Positions 10,956 to 23,371 of a stretch of DNA of 64,000 bases are shown here, one piece after another; position 1 is the stretch's first letter; every line of letters starts with the position of its first letter. This stretch comes from Onchocerca volvulus (lineage: Eukaryota; Nematoda; Chromadorea; Rhabditida; Onchocercidae). The stretch is taken from assembly GCA_000499405.2 (NCBI GenBank), contig HG738138.1, positions 18,763,753-18,827,752 of the forward strand, written 5' to 3'. The position numbers were made by a program, and so were the translations under genes. A model generated the notes under the pieces. That model made no database searches and was not told the DNA's origin. It saw only the letters and a list, made by a program, of their open reading frames with translations.

Positions 10956-13900
10956 ATGAGCGTAACGAAGACAAACCCAATTAAAGAACTACCGTATGAT
11001 GAAATTCGTATGGAATTTCCACTTATTCGAGAACTCCTGTCCATGATCCGCAGGGAAGATGATATCGAGGAAATGAATAACTGCGTCGAAAAGTTTTGTG
11101 AAGCATTTCGCAAGGTAGGGATTTGCTTAATTTTGAATGAGGCAGTTTTCACATCAAAGAATTATCGTATCTTCAGAAAAAGGCAGTGATCTTGGAAATT
11201 AAAGTAATCTGAATAATTCATTGAAATTAAGTAGCAGTCTGTAATTATACGTATTCATTTAAACACGTTTTTCTTTTCAACTAATTAATACGCTCAACGT
11301 TAAAAATAATGTTATGTCTTTGCAGAATGTTCTATGATGCGACCATTTCTGCATATATTTGAAGAAAATTTGATATCAAGTCGATTACTTTTCTAACTGT
11401 TCATTTTTCTTTATTTGGAAATTCTCGTGAAATTTTAAGTGAATTATTTAGGAGGGACTGGAAAAAAATACTATATTGGGTGAAATTGAATTGTGGCTTT
11501 GGTATTTCACTGGCCAGTCGCAAACCGATAAAAGCGCGAATCGATGCCTTTCGTTTTTTGTAAAGTGTAGTTTAATGATGCTTTTGGAGGATACAGTTAT
11601 CCCTCCACTTTTCACTCTTCTTCTCCAACATATCAAAAATGTAAGAACAGTATTTCTTATAATATTGAAATGCATAAGCAACATTAGATAATTGTAATGC
11701 AGTTTAAATAAATAGACTATGAAGCGAGTTTATATTAGACTGCTCTCAATATCTGCATTTGCTTACTAAATAAATTCTAACCAATTCAGGAGCAATTAAT
11801 ATTAATGATAAATAATTGTGAAAGATTTGGCTGATGACAAGAGAAGCTTTTTCTTAAAATAAGATTAGGAAATCTTAAAGTGGATAAGAAACAGGGTAAC
11901 ATTGTAGTATCAAGAAAGCTGGTATTAGAAAAATTGCATGCTGGTGAAAAAATTAAATTTTTAGAATCCTTAAACGAAGGTGATATAATAGAGGGAAAAA
12001 TAAAAAGCATTACTCATTACGGTGTATTTGTTGGTATTCATGAGTCAGACGTAGTAAAAGTGAAATTTGAAATGTCAGAAGAAAATAGCTATCCTGGATT
12101 AAGCAAAGGCGAATTCTTGAAAAATTTAAAAAAAACTATTGAAGGAAAAAGTAGTAAATTGGCCACAAGAAAACTGGCAATACCAGTCTGGCAAATTGAA
12201 ACTAAATAATTGTGTATAAAACCCTTGAGCATTGATAAATTTGAATTACAGCGTATCAACTAGATTAGACTCCAGCAAATTAACACCTTGAGAATAAAAT
12301 AACATTGTGAAAATGGTAATCGAATCATAATTAGTGGTAATGACCGCACTTTAGATAAAGTAATCAGAAGTAAGCTTAGTATAGCGGAAGGTGATGCATA
12401 TAATACATCTAAGATCCAAAAGTCATATAGAAAACTGGTTAGTAGTGATTTTTTTGAGACAGTAAAAATAGATAGCTATGCGATTAACGATAATGCGGTG
12501 AATCTCGACTTAAATGTTAAAGAAAAAAATACTACTTTGTTATACTTAGGAGGAGGAATATCTTTCCCTGAGTTGCAATTAATTGATTACTTAATTTTTT
12601 TCAGATTCAGTTCTCAATCCATGATACCTCACGATATCGGTGCTGTTGGCTGATAACATCAATTTTTCAAACTGTTGAAGAAATCGAAGCGGATTATGAG
12701 CCAACTAACTGTAAGGAGGAAGAAAGTTTGCCTACAGGAGTGATGAATAGTCTCACCAAAATTTTGCAAGGCAGAGTATATGATAAGGTAGAATTAATTT
12801 TCTTTTGAGACACAAAGAAATATTAATTATATTGTAGCGACAATTTGCAAGTCCTGACTTACTAACAGCTGTTATGAGCAGTCAAAGAACCGAAGACCAT
12901 CTAGTTGCTATTTAGGCCTAATGAAAGGATTGATTCAAAAGATTTTATAATGCAAATAGAGTTCACATTTTTTGTAACAATTTCAGAATCCATTTGTACG
13001 AGCCGAAGTGATTCGTTCATTTTCTGTTTTATGCAGAATCAGTAATAGAAATGAAGATGAAAACGGATTTAATTGCGCTAAGTGTAAGTCAAATTTCTTT
13101 TATTTGATATGCTGAAGACAATTAGGATATTTTTAGAAACCGAAGAAATCACATTTATTAGAATTTGAACAGAATCTAAAAATTAGAATACGGTGTTCCT
13201 AAAGAAGAGGATGATGCATAGGGCAGAAATAGTATTATAAGGGACTAGATACTATGAAAATATAATGCCTGAAGAGTTATTGTTGTATACAAATATAAAC
13301 CATATTTGAGAATACCTTCATTAACTTTGAAGTTTTAGACTGGAATTTGAACAGTAAAGGCTTCTAAAATTTGGATCCAAACATTTGAGCGCATGTTTTT
13401 TCAATAATACTTTGTTCTCAGTGATATCTTTGTGGAATTAATTCTGTTTCATTTTCCTAAAAAATTTTTTGACTGCAAGTTCTAATTTTTACTTAAGTTT
13501 ATTTTCAGATATCGTTGACGCTTTGAAGGATATTTCACGTGATGTACGTAAAGAAGCAGTTCATTGTGTATCACTCTTTTCTGAAAGCGATATTTCAACA
13601 TTCATTTCAGTGATTCTCATGGAAAGTGACAACGATGTTCGTCGTCTTGCTTTTAGTCGAATTGCATACAGTTTGCATGTGCGCTCACTTACCGTTCAGC
13701 AACGAATGCAGCTACTCAAAGTTGCTTTTACGAGCGACGACGGCAATTTTTTTATTCATTGATAACAATTTTAAACCTAATGCTTCAAATTCCTAATGAA
13801 ATTGATAAATCTCCTACAACTATGTTTGTTTTCCATTTCTAAAATTAACGTGACTCGAAGTAGCTTTTTTTTTTAATTCAATTTTCTTGCTTTTATAAAT

Positions 13901-16900
13901 TTAAAAAACAACTTTTTAGCAATGTTACGGAAAATAGCTGGACGAATGGTTATTAACTGGGCTGGAAATGATGCAGCATCATTGCTTAACCTTTTACAAC
14001 ATTTGGATTTCCTCTCTGATTCACAGACAAGTCAGCAGGTAAGCAGATAATTTTTCTAAAATTTTGATCTCGCAAGTTTGTCTATTGATTTATATCTTCG
14101 TTCACTAGTCATTCCATAATTTGCTATGCCAGTTCTAACCTTTTTCTAGGTGAATTTTTTCAAATTATAACTTTCCTCTGATTAAGTTTTCAGGCTTACT
14201 TAACGCGAAGGATTTCCTTAGTTCTGTCGAACTTCCAACGATGGAATTTTTGAAAATCTTTTGTGTTATCGCTTTAACTCGATCAATTTATAAGATTTGA
14301 TGAATGCATAGAATCAATTGAAAGACATATTTACAGGCTCTGATGATATTTCTCAAAAATTACCAGCGAGAAATAGGAAGTGCACGAACCAGTGAAGTAT
14401 TAATGAAACTGCGTGAATTATGCAATGCGGCACACCCTAAATCAATAATAACAGATATGGCGCCATATGCCGATTTTACAAGTTATGATATACTTGATCG
14501 ACGAAATTATACCGAATTGCGCCAAAGGTTTTATTTCGATTCCATATAATTTTGTAGGATTGCAATGATACATATTACTGGCATATTTGGAAATTTTTTG
14601 TTTTAAATTTTGTCGTTTATTTTCGAATCATAGGTTAATTTCTTCGCAAAAGGAGGTCCGACTTAATTGGCATTAATATGACTTTGGCATAGGTGCACAA
14701 AATTCGTATTACATTAGCAAATAAGTTGAAGTTATATAAAATTGATTTTATCAATGGTAGCTTAATTGGCCATCATCAATTTTATTCTGATTAAAACAAT
14801 TTCATTCAATGAAATAAATGCTGGACTTCGTTTTAGTTTAAAGTGCTATTTTTGCTTTATATTTGAGTGCATTATAATTTACGTTCTAAGCAACTTGTTT
14901 ATTACAGAGATAAATAGGACTTCAAGAAATAAATTATTTGTCAAAAAATGAAGTCTACAGTAGCCAAGTCATTATTTAAACAAATTAAAGTAATGAACCA
15001 AAATGAGGAACGACTAGATTTTCAGTTCCAATAGCAATTTGTATGTGATAGCTGGTCGTATATTTCTTTGGCGAAGTTTGTGTGAATATTGTCAGTTGAA
15101 CGCTGTTGATGATGGAGATCGCTGTGAATCTTTGCATTTTCTGCTTCCTAATATGATTGATTTCATCGACTTCCTTTGCAAGTGAAATTTTATGATTCTT
15201 TAATAAATAGCTTTCTCGAGCACATTAGTTCGATGCAGTTTCCTTAAATTTTCAAAAAGATAAGATTTAAATTGATTATTTGATTTCGGGAACACATAAG
15301 TTTCGTGCTTTCGAGAAGTTTCAAAATAATTAAGACTGCTTAGTAAGATTCTTAAATATGAGTTATTGAATGTCTTGCTTTGCACTTTGCTTTTAAATTC
15401 TGTTCTGCATCTATATTCATAATTGGAGAAGAAATTTATAATTTCTTTCATTATTCTTTTTGTTTATTTAGACTCTTTTAAACAGTGGTATTTTCAAACT
15501 TTATGAGTATTGAATACATAATTCCAGTAGCTTGGCTACATGGACGGTTTCAAAAAATTCAGTTCAAGAAGTTCTTCAAGAATGCGTCATTTTTCAGTTG
15601 TGCTTGTTAACGCGGTTATTTGATCAGACAGATCAAACTGGAATGTAAGCTGAAACACATTTTTGTATTTTTTGTTTTTTTTATTTTTTATTTTTTTGAA
15701 TTTTTTCTTCTTTTTTTTGCATTTTTCTTCTACTCAAGTATATGAACTTTTTTCCAATGATTAGCTTAAAATTCAGGGAAAAATGGCAAAATACATTGGA
15801 AATAATCATCTCAACACGAGATTTACCGAATTCTGAAAAAGTATTAGAGTTCGCGGTGTATGAATTATTCGATTTATTTTACGCAAAGGAAGGGAAATTA
15901 GAGGTTGGAGTCGCAAGATTTTTCAATTACACTTTTGAAATTTATCGTTCATAATTTCTTCAGTTATGTGAATTTCTGTCATTCTGCCAGTGTTATCATG
16001 TTCTGCAAATCCTGATAGTTGTGTTTATTTAATTTTTTGGCAAAAAAATTTTTTTTAATAATGAGTAAAGCTTAACATATATATCATTCGTTGTTGTCGA
16101 CTCATTTTCACAAACTTTCATTGTGTAATAGGAAGAGTTTCGGAATTTTGAATAATTTGTAATCTGAGTTGCAGGAATTCCTTGAATGGTGTTGCTATCG
16201 CATAAACAGTTTTTTAACGCCTGATCTGAATGAAACTGAGGAACTACCACTTACCAGAGCTTTACTGTTCAAGCTTGGCATGGATTACGCCATGTCGCCT
16301 GAAACAGCTATCGAGCAAGATAACAATTATGAAGTACATCTATTAAATTTCAGGAATGTTCTAAAATTTATGTAGCGGAATTTGATTTGCTTTTAAAGCT
16401 GAATGATAAATAATGATTAGCAATAATGAATAATGATGAAAAATTTCCATTTTTAGCCGAAAAGTCACAATTTACAACGTGCTTTAGTATTGCTTCGTGC
16501 CATAATGCGGAATTCTTGTACTGCCAAAGTTACTACTTTCTTGCGAACTGCATTCGATCAAGTGGTTTGTTTTATCAGTGCTGTTTTAATTCGATTATCA
16601 ACTTCTCTCTTCACATTAATTTTAAGCGTGAATCCTATTATATGCCAATAACGTTTTCAAGATTATCCTAAAAGTCTTTCTCAAATCATATCTCAAAACT
16701 TTATTCGCTTACTTTTTGATTATTTTACAATTTGCGTGGTATTCATTTTATCTATGACTTTTTCGTTGCAGGAAATTCTACAAAACCATGAAGAATAGTA
16801 TGCTAAACTGTCATATACTTATTTCTCATTGTTCTATCTGAAATGTTATACATATATAATATTTAATATTTTCTTAGTAAAAAAAATTTACTTCCTTTCA

Positions 16901-19900
16901 TCATCAATTATAGTCCTTAGGTTTTTATCCTTACTAATAGTGACAATGTTCCTCATTAAATTTTACCTCAAGTGGTAATTGCAATTGGAGTATGTATGGT
17001 TTTATTGAAGCTACTCATGTAAGCAGCACCTGCTTTCCCGTTGTCCAATTTGAACTGACGTATTAACTAATGGGGTTTTGCAGGACATGGTGGGAGATGT
17101 TTTAACTAATGTAAACAATTCCAAGTCTTTTTGCACTAATCGTTTAGAACTAAAAGAAAAATATCAGGAAGGTAAAATTACTAATTCAGATTTTACCATA
17201 AAAAGAATTAGAGAAAAAAGGCTATTAGATAAGAATAATTGTTCATGACCAATCAAAACTTTACAACAATTGTTCGTTTTCATCAACATTATTTTTCAAA
17301 CAGAGGTTACAGGGCAGAGCCTTGCAGGTGGATAAGTACTGTACAACTCTCGATCCAATGATCTGGACTTCGCTTTCTGAAGTAATTGGTATTGGTGTGT
17401 CAATTGATGGACAGATTGCTCGTGAACGAATTCATATGCTGCGTTCTGCTATTGAAGTCGAAGGAGCACCTACACGTGTTAAGGTTCACTTTTTATCATT
17501 CAACCTCCTTCAAAATTATGGTCATAATCTTTAATTCACATAAGTTAGAGTATTAAGCTCAAAAAACTTCAATCCTCGATGAATTAATCGTTCAAGATGT
17601 AGCCAATTATACCTACTCAGTTAAAACTTCATAAGCTTGATGAAGTACAGGCATTGGCTCTCACATCCATAGCTGCATGCGCCATTTTGAGAAGTTATGC
17701 AGTCACTGCGCAGTTATATTATCCAGAGATTGTAGAGAGTGGTGTTCTAAAGGGACAAATGCTTCTGCAAGTTTTTGAAGGATTTATATTCAATCAGGTA
17801 AATTTTGAGCTTATGTAATGATTGGCAATGGACAGTTAATTTTAAAGCTATCGAAATTAGACTTCCATAAATCTCGACTGAAAATCAGTTCCTAAGAATA
17901 TGGAAATAATTTATGTCTACTTTGAAAATGAAATTCATGTGCAATCAATTATAGGGTTGACTATAAAATTTGTTATCAAGTAGGTTCAAATAAACGGCGG
18001 GAATGCCTGCATTTAGTTACATAGTTTTTTAAGCATTCTATGATAAAGAGTAGATTTTGGGATTTAATCTTTTGTTTACAATATTAGAACGTGTTGAAAA
18101 AATTCTTTTCAGGATGCAGAACTTTCTTTTGCGGCGGTTGAAAGTATTGGTAAAATACTGTATCACAGATGCCTTTGCTTTCCGTCGGCATTATCTGGCC
18201 TGCTTCTACGATATTTTGATAGCTCATGCCAACCATATCCATACACTTTCTTGAATTATTTTTTCAATTTTTATCCCGCATCAAGTAGGTAAATATTTCC
18301 ATTACTTCAAAAGTAAAAAATTTTAATCGGCTTCATTTCATTTCTCTCTTAATTTGAAATCTCAAAATTTCTTAATTCACTTTTTATCTAGCTATCCATT
18401 ATCAATAACCATATTTTTGTTTCAAAATAATTTTATAATAATTCAAACAAGTCAGAAGTCCCAAAAATATCTTACCGGCATTTGAATACTTTAAATTGTT
18501 GTGCTGAATATCCATTAAAATTTCATTACCAATTTTAGGTTAATTGGTCTTAATAAATAACTTAAAAGTGATAACTAATTAACGCGGTTATATTAATCGG
18601 ATGTTGAGCGACGTGCAGAAATCAATTATATAATGATAATAATTGATGGAAATCCTTCGCAAATTTCAAAATATTTTATCTTACAGTATTAATCAGCATA
18701 AATTAATCGGCGCGTTGAGGCATGCACTAAAAGTATTGGATGACACACAAGATCGTGGCAGACTCTCAAAGAATGTTGATGTAAACAAAATGATCATCTT
18801 CGTGGCTAAGGCAGTTAAAAAATCAACACTTTCAAATTCCATTAAGAAACAGAAATTGGAACAGGTAAGAAAGACAAAGGCTGTTTTGGAATGAATAATT
18901 TTCAGGAAAGAAGAAATGCGTTTAATGTTGGCGTTATATTTACAAAAGCACGTGTGAATGAATATCGTAGGTATGAATATCTGAGTATGTTGCTTTCTTT
19001 TGGCGGTTAAATTGTTGAAGAGATTTTGTAAAGAGAAAAAAAGTGAGAAGTGCTCATTTCTAGTTATGCGAGGCCAAATTAGTGATAAATAATTATGGAA
19101 TCGTTTGATAATATGCCTTTTGTCTTTTTTTTTTGCTCTTTTAGGGTGATTGGCCATTGCACAAATTGTTTAAAAATTTGTTTTATGTAATGAGAAAAAC
19201 AGTTTCTACGCAGTTATATATTTTAAACTATAGTGACCCAAATAAGTAATTAACTAAATTGAACAGTTATTTGTTTTTTTCCTTTTTTTTTTTTTTTTTT
19301 TTTTTGAATGATAATACTGCTTTTTTTTTTAGACCTATCCTCCGCAGTTCTTTCTAATCAGTTGCTTATTGGATTGGATTATAAACAACGCCGAAGGCAA
19401 TTTGAGTATAGCTTGTATAGGAGCTCTTGCATATACTTCACCGGAAGAATTTAGTCACAATTATAAAGCGTATTCTCATCTACTCAAACTGACTACACGA
19501 TGTATCAATGTAATATTTGCAAAAGTTTTTGCTATGTAGTTTTTGTCTTACATATGCCTTTTCAGTTGTTTATTTAATTGTTATGTCTTTTACTTTTACC
19601 AATTCTTAACTACTTCATTAATTTTTTTACTTAAGCATTTTAAGGTATAAAAAAAAATGGAATTTTATCCATTTTTTATTTATTTTTTTTTTTGTTTGAA
19701 AATTCGTTACCGCAAATATTTAATTCTGTGCATTTTCTGATCATTATATCTGTGATCATTTTATCGATAATATTATTGTTTTGAGAAAATACGCTTTAAA
19801 TTTACTTATTACATAGAATGAGAACTCATTCGAACTTTAATTCATTTCAGTAATCAAGAAAGCTGATCTCATTTATAAAATTTGTTAGCTCTCGAAACAT

Positions 19901-20156
19901 CTTAATAATTTTTCTTTAAAACTTTTATTTCATTCGTTTACTAATTTCTTATAATATCAAGTCTTTTTTTTCCAGAATTTTTAACTTTTTTACCCGCTTC
20001 TGAATCTTACAGATATTATTTACACTTGAACTTGACAAACTGATACCGCTAACTCGACGATTTGAAAAACGGCTTAAACATATGAAAAGAAACGAAGGCG
20101 ATTATGCAGACGGTGCAAGAAGTAATTATTCAATTAAACATCTCCATGAATGCTAA
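10956..20156 (+). CDS. ncapg: Condensin subunit CAP-G (condensin complex subunit 3)
   Basis: CAP-G is the HEAT-repeat subunit that binds DNA together with the kleisin in condensin and compacts chromosomes in mitosis and meiosis. Exons read: 10956-11114, 11452-11640, 12605-12787, 12987-13083, 13509-13742, 13920-14038, 14337-14527, 15026-15181, 15528-15644, 15777-15903, 16175-16333, 16457-16561, 17304 (or 17328)-17483, 17651-17797, 18113-18288, 18687-18864, 19333-19509 and 20013-20156; all joins keep phase. The product is about 940 residues, close to the roughly 1000 of animal CAP-G. Diagnostic segments are DVRKEAVHCVSLFSESD and NDVRRLAFSRIAYSLHVRSL followed by TVQQRMQLLK (HEAT repeats matching the VRALS-type CAP-G motif), WRSLCEYCQL, and the C-terminal Cnd3 domain with AVESIGKILYHR and LNYFFNFYPASS. 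The C-terminal tail is basic (RRFEKRLKHMKRNEGDY). Intron 2 carries bacterial DNA and intron 5 appears to use a GC donor. Confidence 0.88.
11800..12230 (+). pseudogene. rpsA: Wolbachia-like ribosomal protein S1 fragment inserted in a CAP-G intron
   Basis: From about 11865 the plus strand reads LKVDKKQGNIVVSRKLVLEK, then LNEGDIIEGKIKSITHYGVF. This is the linker and start of an S1 RNA-binding domain in bacterial 30S protein S1 (the usual KxxNVVVSRR..LEGxVxxxTDYGAF pattern). After VFVGIHESD the match jumps (VVKVKFEMSEEN resembles the end of an S1 domain), implying an internal deletion. The remaining open frame to 12209 is not recognisable. Codon use is strongly A/T and there is no promoter or splice signal, so it is an inert relic. 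The segment lies wholly within the intron bounded by donor 11641 and acceptor 12604. Confidence 0.75.
12318..12570 (+). pseudogene. bamA: Wolbachia-like BamA (outer-membrane assembly factor) POTRA fragment in the same intron
   Basis: The plus strand encodes IIISGNDRTLDKVIRSKLSI, AEGDAYNTSKIQKSYRKLVS, DFFETVKIDSYAINDNAVNL and DLNVKEKNTT, then LGGGIS. This is the typical layout of a BamA POTRA domain leading into the next segment (I.GN.RT.D.VIRRE..V.EGD.YN...I..S...L..L.FFE.V). It ends abruptly near 12570, just before the CAP-G acceptor at 12604. Only about 80 codons of a gene that normally has 700-800 are present. Some 90 bases of unassigned sequence separate it from the S1 relic. Confidence 0.82.
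17085..17248 (+). other. Unassigned 54-codon open segment in a CAP-G intron, SHOCT-like
   Basis: After a consensus acceptor (TTTTGCAG) the frame reads DMVGDVLTNVNNSKSF, then NRLELKEKYQEGKITNSDF and RIREKRLLDKNN, before TGA. The LKxKYxxGxIT..DF.....LL pattern resembles the short SHOCT motif common in bacteria. Treated as an exon it does not join in phase to the next CAP-G exon, whereas skipping it does. Either it is a foreign scrap like the one in intron 2 or a cryptic exon. Confidence 0.35.
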
Positions 20157-23100
20157 AAAATATATAATTATTGTTAACTGACTATTGCTAATTTTTAGAT
20201 TTAACTACTAAATTCATATCTGCTGGCTTATTATTTCAATTTGATATTTTTTAATTTGACTTTGTCGATCAAACTAGTCATTTTTCTATTCCTTTCATTT
20301 ATTTTTACTTAAATATCTTTAATTTTTGTTTCATCATTGATGCACATGCTTTTTCTCGATTATTTTGCATTTTTACTTAAATCATCTTTACTTAACTTAT
20401 TCCCTTCGATTATGTGGTCGGCAAAGCTAGTTATGCTTACTCAGCTTTTCATTTTGATGATTTTGCCTCGAGATTTTGCAATCTATCCATTTATTAAATT
20501 TTTTTGCTCTCAAGTGAATCTTTTCTTCAGTTAATTTTTCAATCAATATTAACTATTACTCATTGAGTTTTCATTTTCCGCCATTCCGCGTTAATAATCT
20601 AATAGCGGCAGCTACGAAGCAAATACTCATTATTCCATGCATGGCTTTTATTAATATCTCTTCTCTTTCATGTAAAATTCTTTTGTTTTTCGCCAAAGAT
20701 TTCCTTATTTTCTCAGGAAGGAAAGGGGAGATATATATATGAGTTTAGGATTGTCTTTCCAGGATAAATGGAATGTTAATTACAGGGTTTTCTTCGGTAT
20801 TTTGAGGCAATGAATTCTGTAAATAGTTCAGACGATCATATAGCATTGAGCATCATATAAACACCATAGCGAATTGAAATATTTTTTAGTAAGAGACATT
20901 CATCGTAGAGTGTTGAGTTTGGAAATTTTGAGAACATCTCAAAGACTCAAAGACTGAAAAGAATAACTGGACGGTCAACCGGTTAGAAATGATTGCTCTG
21001 AATAGAAGTTCTAACGGTCTTTTTTGGTAATCCAAACTGCCAGTAAAAGAACTTTTCTTTTGTATTATCGAAAATATGGCGAATTCTCCGTGTTTATTAG
21101 AATCCAAATCTTTTTATAAGATTACTTTGTAATTGTGATATTTTATTGATATTCATGCAGTAATTGTCATTAATTTCATTTTCCAATTTTAGTCAACAAA
21201 ACCAGCTTTTCATTGACAGAAAATGTCTTTTCAGGTTAAAATCGATATGATGAAGAAATCCTTCTATAACTTATGAACACTGATTGTTCATAAAAGTTGT
21301 TTCGTGTCAAAATTCATTGCTTTTTCCACAAATTTACTGATGTGTAAAAAACTGAAAAGAGATTGGAAATTTTTATTAGTCTCGTGATAATTTTTGATCT
21401 GTATTATTTATTTTCATTTTTAGCTTCTTTGCTCTACATTGTTTTATCATCTATTTGTTATTTATTGTTGATTTCATTATTCCTCGTTCAGTCATTTACT
21501 TTCTTAAAGGATTTTATTTGATTCAGTTTTAAAAAGCCTTTAGTACTACCAAATTTTGTTAATCGAAAGACATGCAAAACAGTTTGATTGCATTTTCATG
21601 CACCCTAAATTAAAGGAATGGGAATGGCTTTGCTCAATATGTAATCTCAACTCATTGTCATACTATGAGTTGACGATGATGCATTGGTAATCATCATTAA
21701 CTTGCTTTTTGTGTTATGTAATGTTCAAGATTAAAAGTTCTGAAAAGTTTTTGAGATTACAACTGATTCAGCAGCTTAGATAATATCTCATAAGGATTAG
21801 AAGAATCACTTTTTTTAAAAAATCATTTCTTGACCAAGCCTGCTATAAATTTAATGTGATATCTGCCCTCTATATACCGAATATGTTTTAGTGCAGATTT
21901 TGAGTTGATTGTTTTTAGCGGTTCATCATCACTCAGGAATAAAGAATATGGTTGCACGGAGCGTGAAATGAAGCTGAAATGTTGGATGGGATAGCTGATG
22001 GAGCAGTAGAGGATATCCTAAGAAAGAAATTACAAATACTATTGAAACTGCCATCAGTATTCTATTAGAATGCGATTCGAAAAGGGATTTCCGTATATAT
22101 TTCTTAAATAAAAGAATAAATATAGAGGATTCCAAAAATAATACCTTTAATAGTGGAAAGCATTATTTGATAGATTTGCAATTCCATCCGTTGTAAAAAT
22201 CACTACATATCCCAAGACACTGTAAATTAAATGCAAGAAATGATGGTTTATTTTAGTTTGGTTCCAAATTTGCAAACTTCGGCAACAGATCCCTCTTAAA
22301 TGTCATTGAACAGTACATTTGTTCTTGATGAATAAAAAGAAATAAAGTCCTGAAGACATGTGCACAAATTACTGCTAAAGAGGAAAAGATTAAATCCAGG
22401 TTGGCTTTAAATTAAGTTTGATTTATGAAATGCCAAGGAACAAAAAACCAGCATGTAGAGGGAAAGCAGAAAAAAAAGTTTAATTCTCATGGATACATGC
22501 CTAAGAGAATATGAATTAGGTTTTAAAAAAAGTTGGATTTTATACGCAGAAGTCATATTCGACATTCGTCATGTATCGTATGAAAGTTTTTGAATTTCGG
22601 AAGAAAGTATCAGCAGTAACACGTCCGTTTCCGACACTGTTTTAAGTTCCAGTCACTTTTATCATTATTTTATCGCTCTAGTCAATAATATATTATCACT
22701 TGTTATTGCGATTTTCGGAGACCAGAGATATCATAATCATCGTAATCAGTTCTATTATGATCATCATTATTGCTGTCGATATCAAACCACAACGATACTC
22801 TTCATCAAAGCTATGATTATCATTTGTTACCGCTCAAACTACAAATCAGCATTTTGACGCTTCGGGAAATGAGAAAGGCTCAGTTCTATTGAATGAGCCA
22901 AGAAGGAAACCAATAAATATATGCAGTGCTGTTGCAAGAAGGGTATAGATGGTTGGCACTACAACCAATATCTCTTCCTTCCTTTCTAGAAAAAGTTCGA
23001 TAATTATAGGCTTAGACTAAACTTCAATATTCGATACTCTGTCTGCTTTTTCTATTCTCTACGTCATATATCCCCTATTTTTCTCTTTTAATCAAAAAAT

Positions 23101-23278
23101 ATCGGATGGAAAGGAATGAGATGACTACGATTTGATCATTTTCACGCCATCGCTTGACGCTTGATACATAAACTTATCAAAGCAATCAGTCTCAAATTTA
23201 TCTATCCCGAACATATTGCGCTTTTTTAAATTCTCAAAATATAAAAATGCCACAGTAATATGTATTTCCTCATCCATG
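20157..23278. other. Intergenic sequence downstream of CAP-G
   Basis: AT-rich, with long T-runs and no supported exon on either strand. An (AT)-rich patch with tandem ATAT lies at 20740. The probable CAP-G 3' UTR begins the stretch; no polyadenylation site was singled out among many AATAAA-like strings. Confidence 0.5.

Positions 23279-23370
<92 letters not shown>
23279..23370. repeat. (CA)n dinucleotide microsatellite, about 92 bp
   Basis: About 46 uninterrupted CA units run from 23279 to 23370. It creates false open frames of alternating Thr-His or Cys-Val that should not be read as proteins. A perfect run of this length is likely to vary between individuals. Confidence 0.99.

Positions 23371-23371
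<1 letters not shown>

Noticed and set aside
12839..12910. Possible CAP-G exon (RQFASPDLLTAVMSSQRTED)
   Set aside because: The neighbouring exons join in phase as ..VYDK|NPFVRAEV.., matching the CAP-G family without this piece; it also runs into a stop with no donor.
16772..16797. Possible mini-exon of CAP-G (EILQNHEE)
   Set aside because: Its only donor creates a stop with every downstream acceptor; direct joining of 16561 to 17304 or 17328 works.
18906..18970. Possible extra CAP-G exon (ERRNAFNVGVIFTKARVNEY)
   Set aside because: It enters in phase 0 but leaves in phase 2, breaking the join to the next exon at 19333; direct joining of 18864 to 19333 keeps phase.
18693..19157. Minus-strand open frame of 154 codons
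   Set aside because: It overlaps a CAP-G exon on the opposite strand and has low-complexity composition without splice support.
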